Assembly (NCBI RefSeq): GCF_000765215.1
Contig: NZ_JPJE01000023.1
Location: 1 to 34,704 of the forward strand
Length of the DNA: 34,704 nucleotides
Direction of reading: 5' to 3'
DNA from: Eubacterium sp. ER2
Lineage (GTDB): Bacteria > Bacillota > Clostridia > Lachnospirales > Lachnospiraceae
The number at the start of each line of letters is the position of its first letter. Within the stretch, counting starts at the first letter, position 1. This document shows positions 7,016-14,703 of the stretch, piece by piece. Made by a program: the position numbers and the translations under genes. Below the pieces are notes generated by a model. The model worked only from the letters and a program-made list of their open reading frames with translations, was not told where the DNA came from and searched no databases.

Positions 7016-8290
7016 ATGGCTGATTACAGAAAAATGTGGGAAGATCTTGGTATGGATGTTGAGACGCACGACCAGCTTTGCGAGGTGCTGCCCCAGGCCT
7101 TTGGGGATGTCTATCTCTCCCAGGAAAACAGGCCGGAGTCTATGGACTATTATAATTTTGTGGTGGCGGAGATCCACGGTGTGAGGCCGGCGGAGCTCAT
7201 CGAGCACCAGAAAAAGGGCGGAAAGGTCTTCGGCACCTTCTGTGTGTACGTGCCCGATGAGATCGTGTTCGCAGCAGATGCCATCGCCACAGGGCTGTGC
7301 GGAGGCTCCCAGTTCTGGGTGCCGGGAGGAGAGAAGGTCCTTCCCACCAACACATGCCCCCTTATCAAGGCGTCTGTGGGCGCAAGGCTGGATCGGACCT
7401 GCCCCTTCTTCCGCATCGCGGATATGTATGTGGGTGAGACAACCTGCGACGGCAAAAAGAAGGCCTGGGAGATCCTGGCCGAGGATGTGCCGGTGCATGT
7501 GATGGATCTGCCTCAGATGAAGAGAGAGAAGGATGTCTGTTCCTGGGCCGATGAGATCCGCACCTTCAAGAAAGTAGTGGAGGACTTTACCGGAAACGAG
7601 ATTACGGCGGAGAAGCTGGCGGCCAGCATACATATGATCAACAACAAGAGAAAGGCCCTGGAGAGGCTCTATGCTTTCCGAAAGAACGACAAGCTCCCCA
7701 TCAGCGGAAAGGATGTGCTCCTCATCTCTCAGATCGCCTTCTACGACGATCCTACAAGATTTACTGAGATGACTAACAAGCTCTGCGATGAGCTGGAGAA
7801 GAGGGTGGCAGACGGCGTCAGCGTGTTCCCGGAGGGAACAAAGAGGATCATGCTGACAGGTACGCCTATGGCCATCCCTAACTGGAAGATCCACAACCTG
7901 GTGGAGACAAGCGGCGGCGCCGTAGTCTGCGAGGAGATGTGCACGGGAACCCGCTACTTTGAGCGTCTTGTAGACGAGACAAAGACCACAGTGGACGAGC
8001 AGATTGACGCCCTGGCGGAGAGATACATGGGCATTAACTGTGCATGCTTCACTCCCAACCACGCAAGGATTGACGATATTATCCGCCTGGCTAAGGAGTA
8101 CAAGGTGGATGGCGTTATTGACGTGAACCTGAAGTTCTGCAGCCTCTACGATGTGGAGGGATACACAGTGGAGAGAGAGCTCCAGAAGGCCGGCATCCCT
8201 GTTCTTGGCATTGAGACAGACTACGTGGACAGCGACGCGCAGCAGCTCCGCACAAGGATCAGCGCTTTCATCGAGATGCTGGGAGAGTAG
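7016..8290 (+). CDS. Double-cubane-type 2-hydroxyacyl-CoA dehydratase/anaerobic reductase, 424 aa
   Basis: This belongs to the 2-hydroxyacyl-CoA dehydratase D-component/BcrB-BcrC superfamily and resembles the double-cubane-cluster proteins (DCCP) that receive electrons from an ATP-driven activator to reduce small molecules. Conserved cysteines are at 76 (GTFCVYVP), 95, 114 (NTCPLIK), 129 (TCPFF) and 144 (GETTCDGKKKA); more follow near the C-terminus (VVCEEMC, NCACF). A 36-residue N-terminal extension distinguishes it from its paralogue at 9394. GAGGAGG lies before the ATG. The DUF3343 gene starts 2 bases after its stop. No CoA-transferase or acyl-CoA dehydrogenase is near, which argues against an ordinary amino-acid fermentation dehydratase. 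The substrate is unknown. Confidence 0.85.
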   Translation: MADYRKMWEDLGMDVETHDQLCEVLPQAFGDVYLSQENRPESMDYYNFVVAEIHGVRPAELIEHQKKGGKVFGTFCVYVPDEIVFAADAIATGLCGGSQFWVPGGEKVLPTNTCPLIKASVGARLDRTCPFFRIADMYVGETTCDGKKKAWEILAEDVPVHVMDLPQMKREKDVCSWADEIRTFKKVVEDFTGNEITAEKLAASIHMINNKRKALERLYAFRKNDKLPISGKDVLLISQIAFYDDPTRFTEMTNKLCDELEKRVADGVSVFPEGTKRIMLTGTPMAIPNWKIHNLVETSGGAVVCEEMCTGTRYFERLVDETKTTVDEQIDALAERYMGINCACFTPNHARIDDIIRLAKEYKVDGVIDVNLKFCSLYDVEGYTVERELQKAGIPVLGIETDYVDSDAQQLRTRISAFIEMLGE

Positions 8291-8291
8291 A

Positions 8292-8552
8292 ATGAAAGAG
8301 ATACAGTATTATGTGCTTTTCCCAAACCATGACAATGGGATGAGGCTCTATAAGAAGCTGAAAGAAGAGGGGGTGGGTGCGGTCATCGCGCCCACCCCGA
8401 GAAGTGCCAGCAAATGCTGCGGCATCTCCCTTCTGGTGAAGGAGAAGGATATAGAGAGGATTCGCGGCTGCGTGCAGGAGAACGGCATTGAGATACTGGA
8501 TATCGCGGCGGTGGAGAAGGATGTGAACCCGGGCCGTGACAGATACTGCTGA
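8292..8552 (+). CDS. DUF3343 family protein, 86 residues
   Basis: A small cytosolic protein matching DUF3343 (PF11823), with a ferredoxin-like pattern and the Cys pair KCCG at 41-44. A further Cys is at 60 and the last residue is Cys86. Families of this kind are frequently encoded beside cysteine desulfurases, YedF/YedE and selenium-dependent enzymes, and they have been suggested to carry sulfur or selenium; no function is proven. It lies 2 bases after the first dehydratase-like gene and 58 bases before the activator, inside the same operon. A persulfide carrier between the desulfurase and the Fe-S proteins would fit the context, but this is inference. Confidence 0.8.
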   Translation: MKEIQYYVLFPNHDNGMRLYKKLKEEGVGAVIAPTPRSASKCCGISLLVKEKDIERIRGCVQENGIEILDIAAVEKDVNPGRDRYC

Positions 8553-8610
8553 TAAACTGCTGAGAAAAAAGGACAAGCCTTTGACAGAAGGTGGAAAGGA
8601 TAACAGGAAA

Positions 8611-9387
8611 ATGGATTACATAGGCATTGATATAGGCTCCACAGCTGCCAAGGTGGTGGCCAGGGGAGACCATGAGATGGCTTTCACGCTCCCTACAGGG
8701 TGGAGCAGTAAGGAGACGGCCCGGATCATCAGGGATCGGCTTGGGCAGGAGGGCGTTGACGTGTCGGATGAGTCGGCTAAAGTGGTGGCTACCGGCTACG
8801 GGCGCGTGGCGGTGGAGTACGCCGACTACGTCATCACAGAGATTACCTGCCACGCCAGGGGAGGCCGTGAGATGGGAAGCGACGACTGCGCGGTCATCGA
8901 CGTGGGAGGACAGGACACCAAGGTGATCCTCATCAGCCACGGCGCGGTCCAGGACTTCCTCATGAACGACAAGTGCTCCGCGGGAACCGGGAAGTTCCTG
9001 GAGATCATGGCCAACCGGCTGGGAGTGGATCTGGGCGAGCTGTTCGACATGGCGGAGGCGGGACAGACCCTGTCCATCAGCTCCCTGTGCACGGTGTTCG
9101 CCGAGTCCGAGGTCATCAACTATATCGGTGAAGGCCGCAGGCGGGAGGACATTGCCGCCGGGGTGGTGGACTCTGTGGCGGCCAAGGTGGCCCAGCTGGC
9201 TATGAGAAAGAATCTGCCGGACCAGATCATCCTGACGGGCGGGCTCTCGGACAGCCGGTATTTTACAAAGATCCTGTCCGAAAAGATTGGAAAGACCGTG
9301 TCCCCCACAGACAGAGGCAGATATGCGGGCGCCCTGGGGGCGGCCCTGCTGGCGGAGGAGAAGACAAAGAGACGGAAGGAGAAATAA
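8611..9387 (+). CDS. ATP-dependent activator of 2-hydroxyacyl-CoA dehydratase-like enzymes (HgdC/YjiL family)
   Basis: This 258-residue protein is the homodimeric ASKHA-fold ATPase that fires an electron from its bridging [4Fe-4S] cluster into the partner Fe-S protein. The phosphate-binding loop GIDIGSTAAK (5-14), a second loop VIDVGGQDTK (95-104) and LTGG near the end bind ATP. Cys122 (KCSAGTGKF) and Cys160 (SSLCTVFAE) match the two cluster ligands of the family, one cluster shared by two subunits. I chose the ATG at 8611, where the conserved fold begins and GGAAAGGA lies about 10 bases upstream, instead of an earlier in-frame start at 8536. It sits between two paralogous partner genes and probably serves both. 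Confidence 0.9.
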   Translation: MDYIGIDIGSTAAKVVARGDHEMAFTLPTGWSSKETARIIRDRLGQEGVDVSDESAKVVATGYGRVAVEYADYVITEITCHARGGREMGSDDCAVIDVGGQDTKVILISHGAVQDFLMNDKCSAGTGKFLEIMANRLGVDLGELFDMAEAGQTLSISSLCTVFAESEVINYIGEGRRREDIAAGVVDSVAAKVAQLAMRKNLPDQIILTGGLSDSRYFTKILSEKIGKTVSPTDRGRYAGALGAALLAEEKTKRRKEK

Positions 9388-9393
9388 AACAAA

Positions 9394-10545
9394 ATGGAAC
9401 TGATCAAAGATTTACCAGAAGTATTTGAAGAATTTGCAGAACAGAGGAAAAACTCTTTCCTCGGGGTGAAAAAGCTGAAGGAGCAGGGAGTCCCCGTTGT
9501 GGGATCTTACTGTACTTATTTCCCCCAGGAGATTGCCATGGCCTTGGGGGCCGCCACAGTGTCTCTGTGCTCCACCTCCGATGAGACCATAGCGGACGCG
9601 GAGAGGGATCTGCCCAAGAACCTGTGCCCTCTTATCAAGTCCAGCTACGGGTTTGCCAAGACAGACAAATGTCCCTTCTTCTATTTCTCTGACGTGGTTG
9701 TGGGTGAGACGACCTGCGACGGAAAGAAGAAGATGTATGAATATATGTCCCAGTTTAAGGATGTATTTATCATGGAGCTGCCCAACACCCAGAGACCGGA
9801 GGCTCTGCAGCTTTGGAAAGGGGAGATCATCCGCTTTAAGGAATACCTGGAGAAGAAATTCGACGTTACCATCACAGAGGACGACATCCGGGAGGCCATC
9901 CGGGTCAACAACCAGGTCAGGACATCCCTGAAGCACCTCTACGAAGTGATGCGCAATGACCCGGCTCCCATCACAGGCCACGATCTCTTCAAGGTCCTGT
10001 ACGGAAGCACCTTCAAATTTGACAGGAAGGCCATCCCGGGAGAGGTAGACGCCCTGGTTGAGAAGATCAATAAGGAGTACGCGGAGGGGAAAATGCTGGA
10101 GAAGAAGCCCCGCATCCTCATCACCGGTTGCCCGGTGGGCGGCGCCACGGAGAAGATCATCGACGCGGTGGAGAACAACGGCGGAGTTGTAGTCACCTTT
10201 GAGAACTGCAGCGGAGCCAAATCCATCGACAAGCTGGTGGACGAGGAGGAGCCGGATGTATACCAGGCTCTGGCGGAGAGGTATCTTAATATCGGATGCT
10301 CCGTCATGACACCGGACAAGAACCGCTTTGAGCTCCTGGGAAGGCTGATCGACGAGTACAAGGTGGACGGCGTGGTGGAGATGACTCTCCAGGCGTGCCA
10401 CACCTACAATGTGGAATCCTTTGCCATCCGCAAATTTGTCAATGAGGAGAAGGGCATCCCCTATATCAATGTGGAGACGGATTACTCCCAGGCAGATATC
10501 GGACAGCTGAACACCCGTATTGCAGCCTTTATCGAGATGCTGTAA
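9394..10545 (+). CDS. YjiM-like 2-hydroxyacyl-CoA dehydratase family protein, 383 aa
   Basis: A second member of the dehydratase/double-cubane superfamily, resembling Escherichia coli YjiM, which is likewise encoded beside an activator (YjiL). Cysteines 40 (GSYCTYFP), 59, 78 (NLCPLIK), 93 (KCPFF) and 108 (GETTCDGKKKM) match those of the 424-residue paralogue at a constant offset of 36, so the two are homologous without gaps over this region. Later parts differ (TGCPVGGATEK here, TGTPMAIPNWK there). The ATG is 6 bases after the activator stop, with GGAAGGA a little far upstream. It may form a homodimer, or a heterodimer with the first paralogue; sequence cannot decide. No terminator is obvious after it. 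Confidence 0.85.
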   Translation: MELIKDLPEVFEEFAEQRKNSFLGVKKLKEQGVPVVGSYCTYFPQEIAMALGAATVSLCSTSDETIADAERDLPKNLCPLIKSSYGFAKTDKCPFFYFSDVVVGETTCDGKKKMYEYMSQFKDVFIMELPNTQRPEALQLWKGEIIRFKEYLEKKFDVTITEDDIREAIRVNNQVRTSLKHLYEVMRNDPAPITGHDLFKVLYGSTFKFDRKAIPGEVDALVEKINKEYAEGKMLEKKPRILITGCPVGGATEKIIDAVENNGGVVVTFENCSGAKSIDKLVDEEEPDVYQALAERYLNIGCSVMTPDKNRFELLGRLIDEYKVDGVVEMTLQACHTYNVESFAIRKFVNEEKGIPYINVETDYSQADIGQLNTRIAAFIEML

Positions 10546-10603
10546 GGCGCGCGGATGGATATAGATATTATCTATAAATTTGTTTATATATACTTCTTAT
10601 CGA

Positions 10604-10633
10604 TTGGACGGGCCAGGTATGAATGGCTATAAT
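10604..10633 (+). promoter_or_regulatory. Promoter of the first rhodanese lipoprotein gene
   Basis: TTGGAC (10604-10609), an 18-bp spacer and a perfect TATAAT (10628-10633) lie about 40 bases before the start codon. This suggests the lipoprotein gene is transcribed independently of the upstream operon. Confidence 0.55.
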
Positions 10634-10674
10634 AATGGAGGACATACTACAGTCATAAGGAGGTATATAGTATT

Positions 10675-11781
10675 ATGAAGAAGAGAGTGTTAGCGGCACT
10701 TTTATGTATGGCCATGACAACAGCTATGCTGGCCGGATGCGGCTCAGAGTCATCCACGAAGGAGGATACCACTCAGGAGTCCACAGACGAGACGACAGAT
10801 GAGTCAGCAGAGAATGTGGAAGCAGAGCCGGTGGAGACGAGAACCGTGTATGTAACTCCCCAGTGGGTACAGAGCGCACTGAACGGTGACCAGGAGGGAT
10901 ATGAGGATATCCTGATCGCGGAGGTAGGCTACGGCGACGTGGCAGACTGCGCGTCCTACAATGAGGGACATGTCCCGGGAGCTATCTATGTAGATAACTG
11001 CGAGGTGGAGGACGCCACAGGAAGCGAGGAGGGTGCATACAACCTTCTGGCAGCGGACGAGGTAGTGGACAACATGCTCAGCCACGGCATCACAAAGGAC
11101 ACAAAGGTAGTTCTCTACGGAGCGGACGTCAGCGGTACAGCCAGACAGGCATTTGCCTACCTCTGGGCAGGTGTTGAGGATGTCAAGGTTATCAACGGCG
11201 GAATTGACGCCTGGAAGGCTGCGGGCTATGATACAGAGACAGATGTGAACGAGGGCGAGGCCGCAGATGACTTCGGCGTAGAGGCCCCCGCGCATCCGGA
11301 GTACCGTCTGGATATAGTAGATGCGAAAGAGAAGCTGGAGACAGATGACAACTTTAAGCTTGTCAGCATCCGCAGCGAGGAAGAGTGGCTTGGCGAGACA
11401 AGCGGATACAACTACATTGACAGGGCAGGTGAGCCGGAGGGCGCCGTGTGGGGCAAGGGCTCAGACTCCTCCTCCGATGTAAACCAGTTCCTTAACGATG
11501 ACGGAACAGTAAAGGATCTGGCAGGCTTTGAGGAAGTGTGGGCAGACTGTGACTTCACACTGGACAATGAGCTTTCCTTCTACTGCGGCACAGGCTGGAG
11601 AGCAAGCGTTCCCTTCCTTGTCCTGTACGAGAATGGATACGACAACATTTCCGTATATGACGGCGGATGGTACGAGTGGCAGATGCATGACGATTATCCG
11701 GTACAGGTAGGCGACCCTGCAAGCGATGACTGTGTGCACACGACAGTAGGCGAGCTGCCGACAGATAAAGCTGCTAAATAA
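10675..11781 (+). CDS. Two-domain rhodanese (sulfurtransferase) lipoprotein
   Basis: This 368-residue exported lipoprotein has a signal peptide ending in the lipobox LAGC (Cys22), then an acidic Ser/Thr/Glu linker to about residue 55. Two rhodanese domains follow. The first (about 60-195) contains the structural motifs GHVPGAIYV and GGIDAWKAAG but has Ala-Asp (YGADVSG) where the catalytic Cys should be. The second (about 205-355) ends in YCGTGWRAS with Cys304, the active-site persulfide residue. This inactive-plus-active arrangement is typical of thiosulfate or 3-mercaptopyruvate sulfurtransferases. Anchoring outside the membrane is less usual and implies handling of extracytoplasmic sulfur. 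AAGGAGG precedes the ATG. A related lipoprotein lies at 18919. Confidence 0.87.
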   Translation: MKKRVLAALLCMAMTTAMLAGCGSESSTKEDTTQESTDETTDESAENVEAEPVETRTVYVTPQWVQSALNGDQEGYEDILIAEVGYGDVADCASYNEGHVPGAIYVDNCEVEDATGSEEGAYNLLAADEVVDNMLSHGITKDTKVVLYGADVSGTARQAFAYLWAGVEDVKVINGGIDAWKAAGYDTETDVNEGEAADDFGVEAPAHPEYRLDIVDAKEKLETDDNFKLVSIRSEEEWLGETSGYNYIDRAGEPEGAVWGKGSDSSSDVNQFLNDDGTVKDLAGFEEVWADCDFTLDNELSFYCGTGWRASVPFLVLYENGYDNISVYDGGWYEWQMHDDYPVQVGDPASDDCVHTTVGELPTDKAAK

Positions 11782-11815
11782 GGAGCTGACGGATTATAAT
11801 CTGCCGAATGATAAG

Positions 11816-11879
11816 CAGGATGCAAAAAGCGCTGCCGTTTAACCTGACGGCAGCGCTTTTTCTCTCGAAAAGCATCCTG
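11816..11879. terminator. Nested inverted repeat, strong hairpin with T-run
   Basis: AAAAAGCGCTGCCGT (11824-11838) pairs perfectly with ACGGCAGCGCTTTTT (11847-11861), a 15-bp stem with an 8-base loop. It can act as an intrinsic terminator on either strand. A second 8-bp pair, CAGGATGC (11816-11823) with GCATCCTG (11872-11879), brackets it. It lies between the lipoprotein gene and the next gene, whose start is only 37 bases beyond the T-run. Confidence 0.8.
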
Positions 11880-11898
11880 ACAAAAGCTGGAGGAGACA

Positions 11899-12345
11899 AT
11901 GAAAAAGATAGCATATATCCTGGCGCTGATCCTGGAGATCGGGGCCTATGCAGGCGCCTGGATCATACATTATTTCGCAAGGCGGAAGCTGGGGATGGTC
12001 AGGTATCTGAATTACAAGAACATGTCCTGGGAGAGGGACTACCCGGTGGAGGCGCTGAAGCTGGCCTGCGTGGCAGCGGCGGCCCTGCTGACAGTCCTGA
12101 TCCTTCTCTTCTTCCTGAAAAAGCGCAGGGAGACCACCCTGCTGGCAGGGGCTATGACGGCCCTCATGATCGCATTGACGGCGCTGTATGGGGGTTACAC
12201 ACTGGGATGCTCCACGGACGTCATGACAGACTACTATTTTATCAGCATCCTGTTCCTTGTGGCGGCGATGATCCAGATCCTCAAGACAGGCATTGCCGTG
12301 CTGATATCAAAGAGGAGAGCAGAGGGAGAGCAAGGTGAAAAATAA
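11899..12345 (+). CDS. Small integral membrane protein, function unknown
   Basis: A 148-residue protein with about four predicted hydrophobic helices: near 5-27, 55-77 (ALKLACVAAAALLTVLILLF), 82-104 and 110-135. A short charged loop (RRKLGMVRYLNYKNMSWERD, about 28-47) separates the first two. I recognise no family. The Cys in LGCSTD is the only one in the second half. GGAGGAG precedes the ATG. The stop overlaps the start of the TVP38-family gene by 11 bases, so the two are translationally coupled and the product probably works with that membrane protein. It lies directly after a strong terminator hairpin with no clear promoter between, so its expression may rely on read-through. Confidence 0.75.
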   Translation: MKKIAYILALILEIGAYAGAWIIHYFARRKLGMVRYLNYKNMSWERDYPVEALKLACVAAAALLTVLILLFFLKKRRETTLLAGAMTALMIALTALYGGYTLGCSTDVMTDYYFISILFLVAAMIQILKTGIAVLISKRRAEGEQGEK

Positions 12346-13018
12346 AAAGCTTTGGATTTTTGTGGGGCTGGTGGTTCTGGTTCTGATCCTCAACCACATA
12401 TTCGGGTGGTCCTCCTACCTGGGGGACACGGACAACCTGGCCTTTTTGGAGACCATGATACAGGACAATCTGGCGGGGGCCATCGCCATTTACATGGCGG
12501 TGACGGTGATTGGCAGCGTGGTCCTGGCCCTCCCCGGCGTTACCTTTGCCATACTGGCAGGTCTTTTGTTCGGACCGGCGCTTGGCACGGTGCTGTGCGC
12601 CCTGTCCGCCACAGCCGGGGCAGTGCTTGCCTTTCTGGCGGGAAGATTTTTCTTGCGGGACAGCATAAGGCCCGCGGCTATGAAGAACAGGTATCTGAAA
12701 AAATGGCTCTTTGACGAGTCCGGGAAGAACCAGATCTTTATCCTCATGATCACCAGGCTTGTGCCGGTCTTTCCCTACAATCTCCAGAACTTTGCCTACG
12801 GTGTGACAGACATCAGCTTTGCCACCTACACGGTGGGATCCTTTGTGTTCATGATCCCCGGGACGGCTATGTACACCATCGGGACAGCCGGCCTGGCGGA
12901 CGCCGAGAACCGTCTGCTCTACATAGGCATCGCGGTGGCCATTGCGGTGGTGGTGATCCTTGTGGGAATGGTTTTGAAGAAAAAATATATACAGGAGAAG
13001 ACAGATGAGTCAGAATAA
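12335..13018 (+). CDS. TVP38/TMEM64 (DedA-superfamily) membrane protein, copy 1
   Basis: This 227-residue integral membrane protein belongs to the TVP38/TMEM64 family, relatives of DedA proteins now linked to lipid translocation. An N-terminal helix (8-25) is followed by the re-entrant segment ALPGVTFAILAGLLFGP and a second family segment ITRLVPVFPYNLQNFAYG, with the conserved Arg, Pro and Gly. C-terminal helices follow, then a basic and acidic tail. It starts with GTG inside the end of the preceding gene, and its last 14 bases overlap the start of the Fe-S gene. It is GC-rich, whereas the second family member at 13993 is AT-rich, so the two do not look like a recent tandem copy. Confidence 0.85.
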   Translation: MKNKKLWIFVGLVVLVLILNHIFGWSSYLGDTDNLAFLETMIQDNLAGAIAIYMAVTVIGSVVLALPGVTFAILAGLLFGPALGTVLCALSATAGAVLAFLAGRFFLRDSIRPAAMKNRYLKKWLFDESGKNQIFILMITRLVPVFPYNLQNFAYGVTDISFATYTVGSFVFMIPGTAMYTIGTAGLADAENRLLYIGIAVAIAVVVILVGMVLKKKYIQEKTDESE

Positions 13019-14012
13019 GAAGACCGCGGATCCCTCTGCCTGCGTGCACTGCCATCTTTGTCAGAAAAGCTGTCGGTTTTTGGAAAAGTATCAGATGGAC
13101 ATTGGGGATATCCATAAGATAGAACCATTGGCATACCATTGTTTCCTCTGTGGAAAATGTACACAGGTATGTCCAAAAGGGATAGACGGCAGAGAGATCA
13201 TATTAAATCTCAGACGCAGTCAGGTAAGGGAAAATAAGGGAAGAGTAAAAGAAAAAGGCTATGCGATGCTCATAAAAGAGAAAAAGGATTATATGTTTCA
13301 GAATTACCGGAATGGGAGATATAAAAGAGTTCTTTTTCCAGGGTGCAATTTTCCGTCCTTTTATCCTGAAACGACAAGATTGCTTGCGGATCTTTTGTGG
13401 GAAAAGGATGAGATTGGGATAGTCTTTGACTGTTGCGGGAAACCAGTGGCAGAATTGGGGATGGAAGAAGATGCGCAGAAGATTGTAAACCGAATAGATC
13501 GAAAACTGCAGGCTATGCATGTGGATGAGCTTATTATGGTCTGCCCAAACTGTTATGCCTATTTGAATGGGAGACTAAATATAAAAGTTGTTATGATCTA
13601 TGACAAGCTGAGGGAACTAGGGATCGGAGAAAAGATCAAGGAAAAAATCAGGATCTTTCCGCCGTGTCCGGATCGGGGCACGGAGAAAATCCTAGGTACG
13701 ATCCGCCCGTTTTTAGAAGAAGAGCCGGAAATTATCACAGAGAGTCAGTGCTGCGGACTGGGGGGATGTGCCGGACAGAAGGAGGCGGATCTGGCGATGG
13801 AAATGGTAAAAGCGGCAGCAACGGGAGGAAATGTATGTACATACTGCGCTTCCTGCTCGGGAAGCTTTGCAAGAAAAGGCTTCGATCAGGCTGATCACAT
13901 TCTCCTGAAAATCCTGGGAATTACTGAGAAACCAGATACTGCAAAATCAATGATAAATCGAATGAAGACAAAGTACTGGCAGGGAGGAGCGTATGGAAAA
14001 AAAGAAAAATAG
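13005..14012 (+). CDS. CCG-domain iron-sulfur protein (HdrB/GlpC/LutA-like)
   Basis: A 335-residue cytosolic electron-transfer protein. Two 4Fe-4S motifs are at the N-terminus: Cys13-16-19-23 (CVHCHLCQKSC) and Cys46-49-52-56 (CFLCGKCTQVCP). Two cysteine-rich CCG-type domains follow: one with PGCNFP, DCCGKP and CPNCYAY, the second with PPCPD, QCCGLGG and CASCSGS. This is the build of heterodisulfide-reductase subunit B and glycerol-3-phosphate or lactate dehydrogenase Fe-S subunits, so it probably passes electrons to or from a disulfide or quinone-like partner. Its partner flavoprotein is not nearby. It overlaps both neighbouring genes. Composition and codon use change from GC-rich to AT-rich within the first 25-30 codons, which suggests a recombination junction. 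Confidence 0.82.
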   Translation: MSQNKKTADPSACVHCHLCQKSCRFLEKYQMDIGDIHKIEPLAYHCFLCGKCTQVCPKGIDGREIILNLRRSQVRENKGRVKEKGYAMLIKEKKDYMFQNYRNGRYKRVLFPGCNFPSFYPETTRLLADLLWEKDEIGIVFDCCGKPVAELGMEEDAQKIVNRIDRKLQAMHVDELIMVCPNCYAYLNGRLNIKVVMIYDKLRELGIGEKIKEKIRIFPPCPDRGTEKILGTIRPFLEEEPEIITESQCCGLGGCAGQKEADLAMEMVKAAATGGNVCTYCASCSGSFARKGFDQADHILLKILGITEKPDTAKSMINRMKTKYWQGGAYGKKEK

Positions 14013-14703
14013 CTGGATGAAAAAAGTTATCTTACTGTTATGCGCAGCGGCTGCTGTTGCATGCTATTATCTGATACCGGCAGTCAATGAGAATATGAAT
14101 AAAGTCTTTAAGATGTTTGCGAGTGGCGATTTTGGAGTTGTAAAGGATTTTGTGGCATCATATGGTGCATATGCTGCGCTCATTTCCTTTCTTCTGATGA
14201 TATTTCAGTCCGTGGCAGCGCCTCTGCCGGCCTTTTTGTTGACTTTTGCCAATGCCAATCTGTTCGGTTGGTGGCAGGGCGCTATTTTATCCTGGACCAG
14301 TGCTATGGCAGGAGCAGCTGTATGCTTTTGTATTGCAAAGATACTTGGGAGAGATGTGGTGGAACGGCTGACAAGTAAAGCCGGATTGAAACAAATAGAT
14401 GAGTTTTTTGAGAAATATGGGAAAAATACAGTCCTTGTATGCCGTTTACTTCCATTTGTATCATTTGATATCGTAAGCTATGCGGCGGGGCTTACATCCA
14501 TGTCTTTTGGATCTTTTTTTATCGCGACAGGTATTGGACAGTTGCCTGCAACGATTGTTTATTCCTATGTGGGAGGAATGTTGACAGGCGGTGCACAAAT
14601 GTTTGTGACAGCTTTAATGATATTGTTTGCTCTATCAGCTCTGATTGTTATGATCAGAAAAATATATATGGATAGACAAAAGAAAAAAGGAGGAAATGAG
14701 TAA
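13993..14703 (+). CDS. TVP38/TMEM64 (DedA-superfamily) membrane protein, copy 2
   Basis: A 236-residue integral membrane protein of the same family as the one at 12335. A basic N-terminus leads to a first helix (10-27). The family segments are APLPAFLLTFANANLFGWW and VCRLLPFVSFDIVSYAAG, followed by two C-terminal helices and a Lys-rich tail. GGGAGGA lies before the ATG, which is inside the Fe-S gene (20-base overlap), and the stop shares one base with the next start (TAATG). Such tight coupling ties it to the Fe-S protein and the CMD protein. TVP38 proteins often accompany ArsS-type clusters; a role in moving a lipid-linked product is possible but unproven. Confidence 0.85.
   Translation: MEKKKNSWMKKVILLLCAAAAVACYYLIPAVNENMNKVFKMFASGDFGVVKDFVASYGAYAALISFLLMIFQSVAAPLPAFLLTFANANLFGWWQGAILSWTSAMAGAAVCFCIAKILGRDVVERLTSKAGLKQIDEFFEKYGKNTVLVCRLLPFVSFDIVSYAAGLTSMSFGSFFIATGIGQLPATIVYSYVGGMLTGGAQMFVTALMILFALSALIVMIRKIYMDRQKKKGGNE

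Noticed and set aside
8545-8555. DUF3343 gene ends TGC TGA TAA, which could read Cys-Sec.
   Set aside because: A TAA follows directly and no convincing SECIS hairpin is seen after the TGA. An ordinary stop is simpler.
7016-10545. Ordinary 2-hydroxyglutaryl-CoA or lactoyl-CoA dehydratase operon.
   Set aside because: No CoA-transferase, dehydrogenase or electron-transfer flavoprotein gene accompanies it, and both partner proteins resemble the double-cubane/YjiM branch more than the HgdA/HgdB pair.
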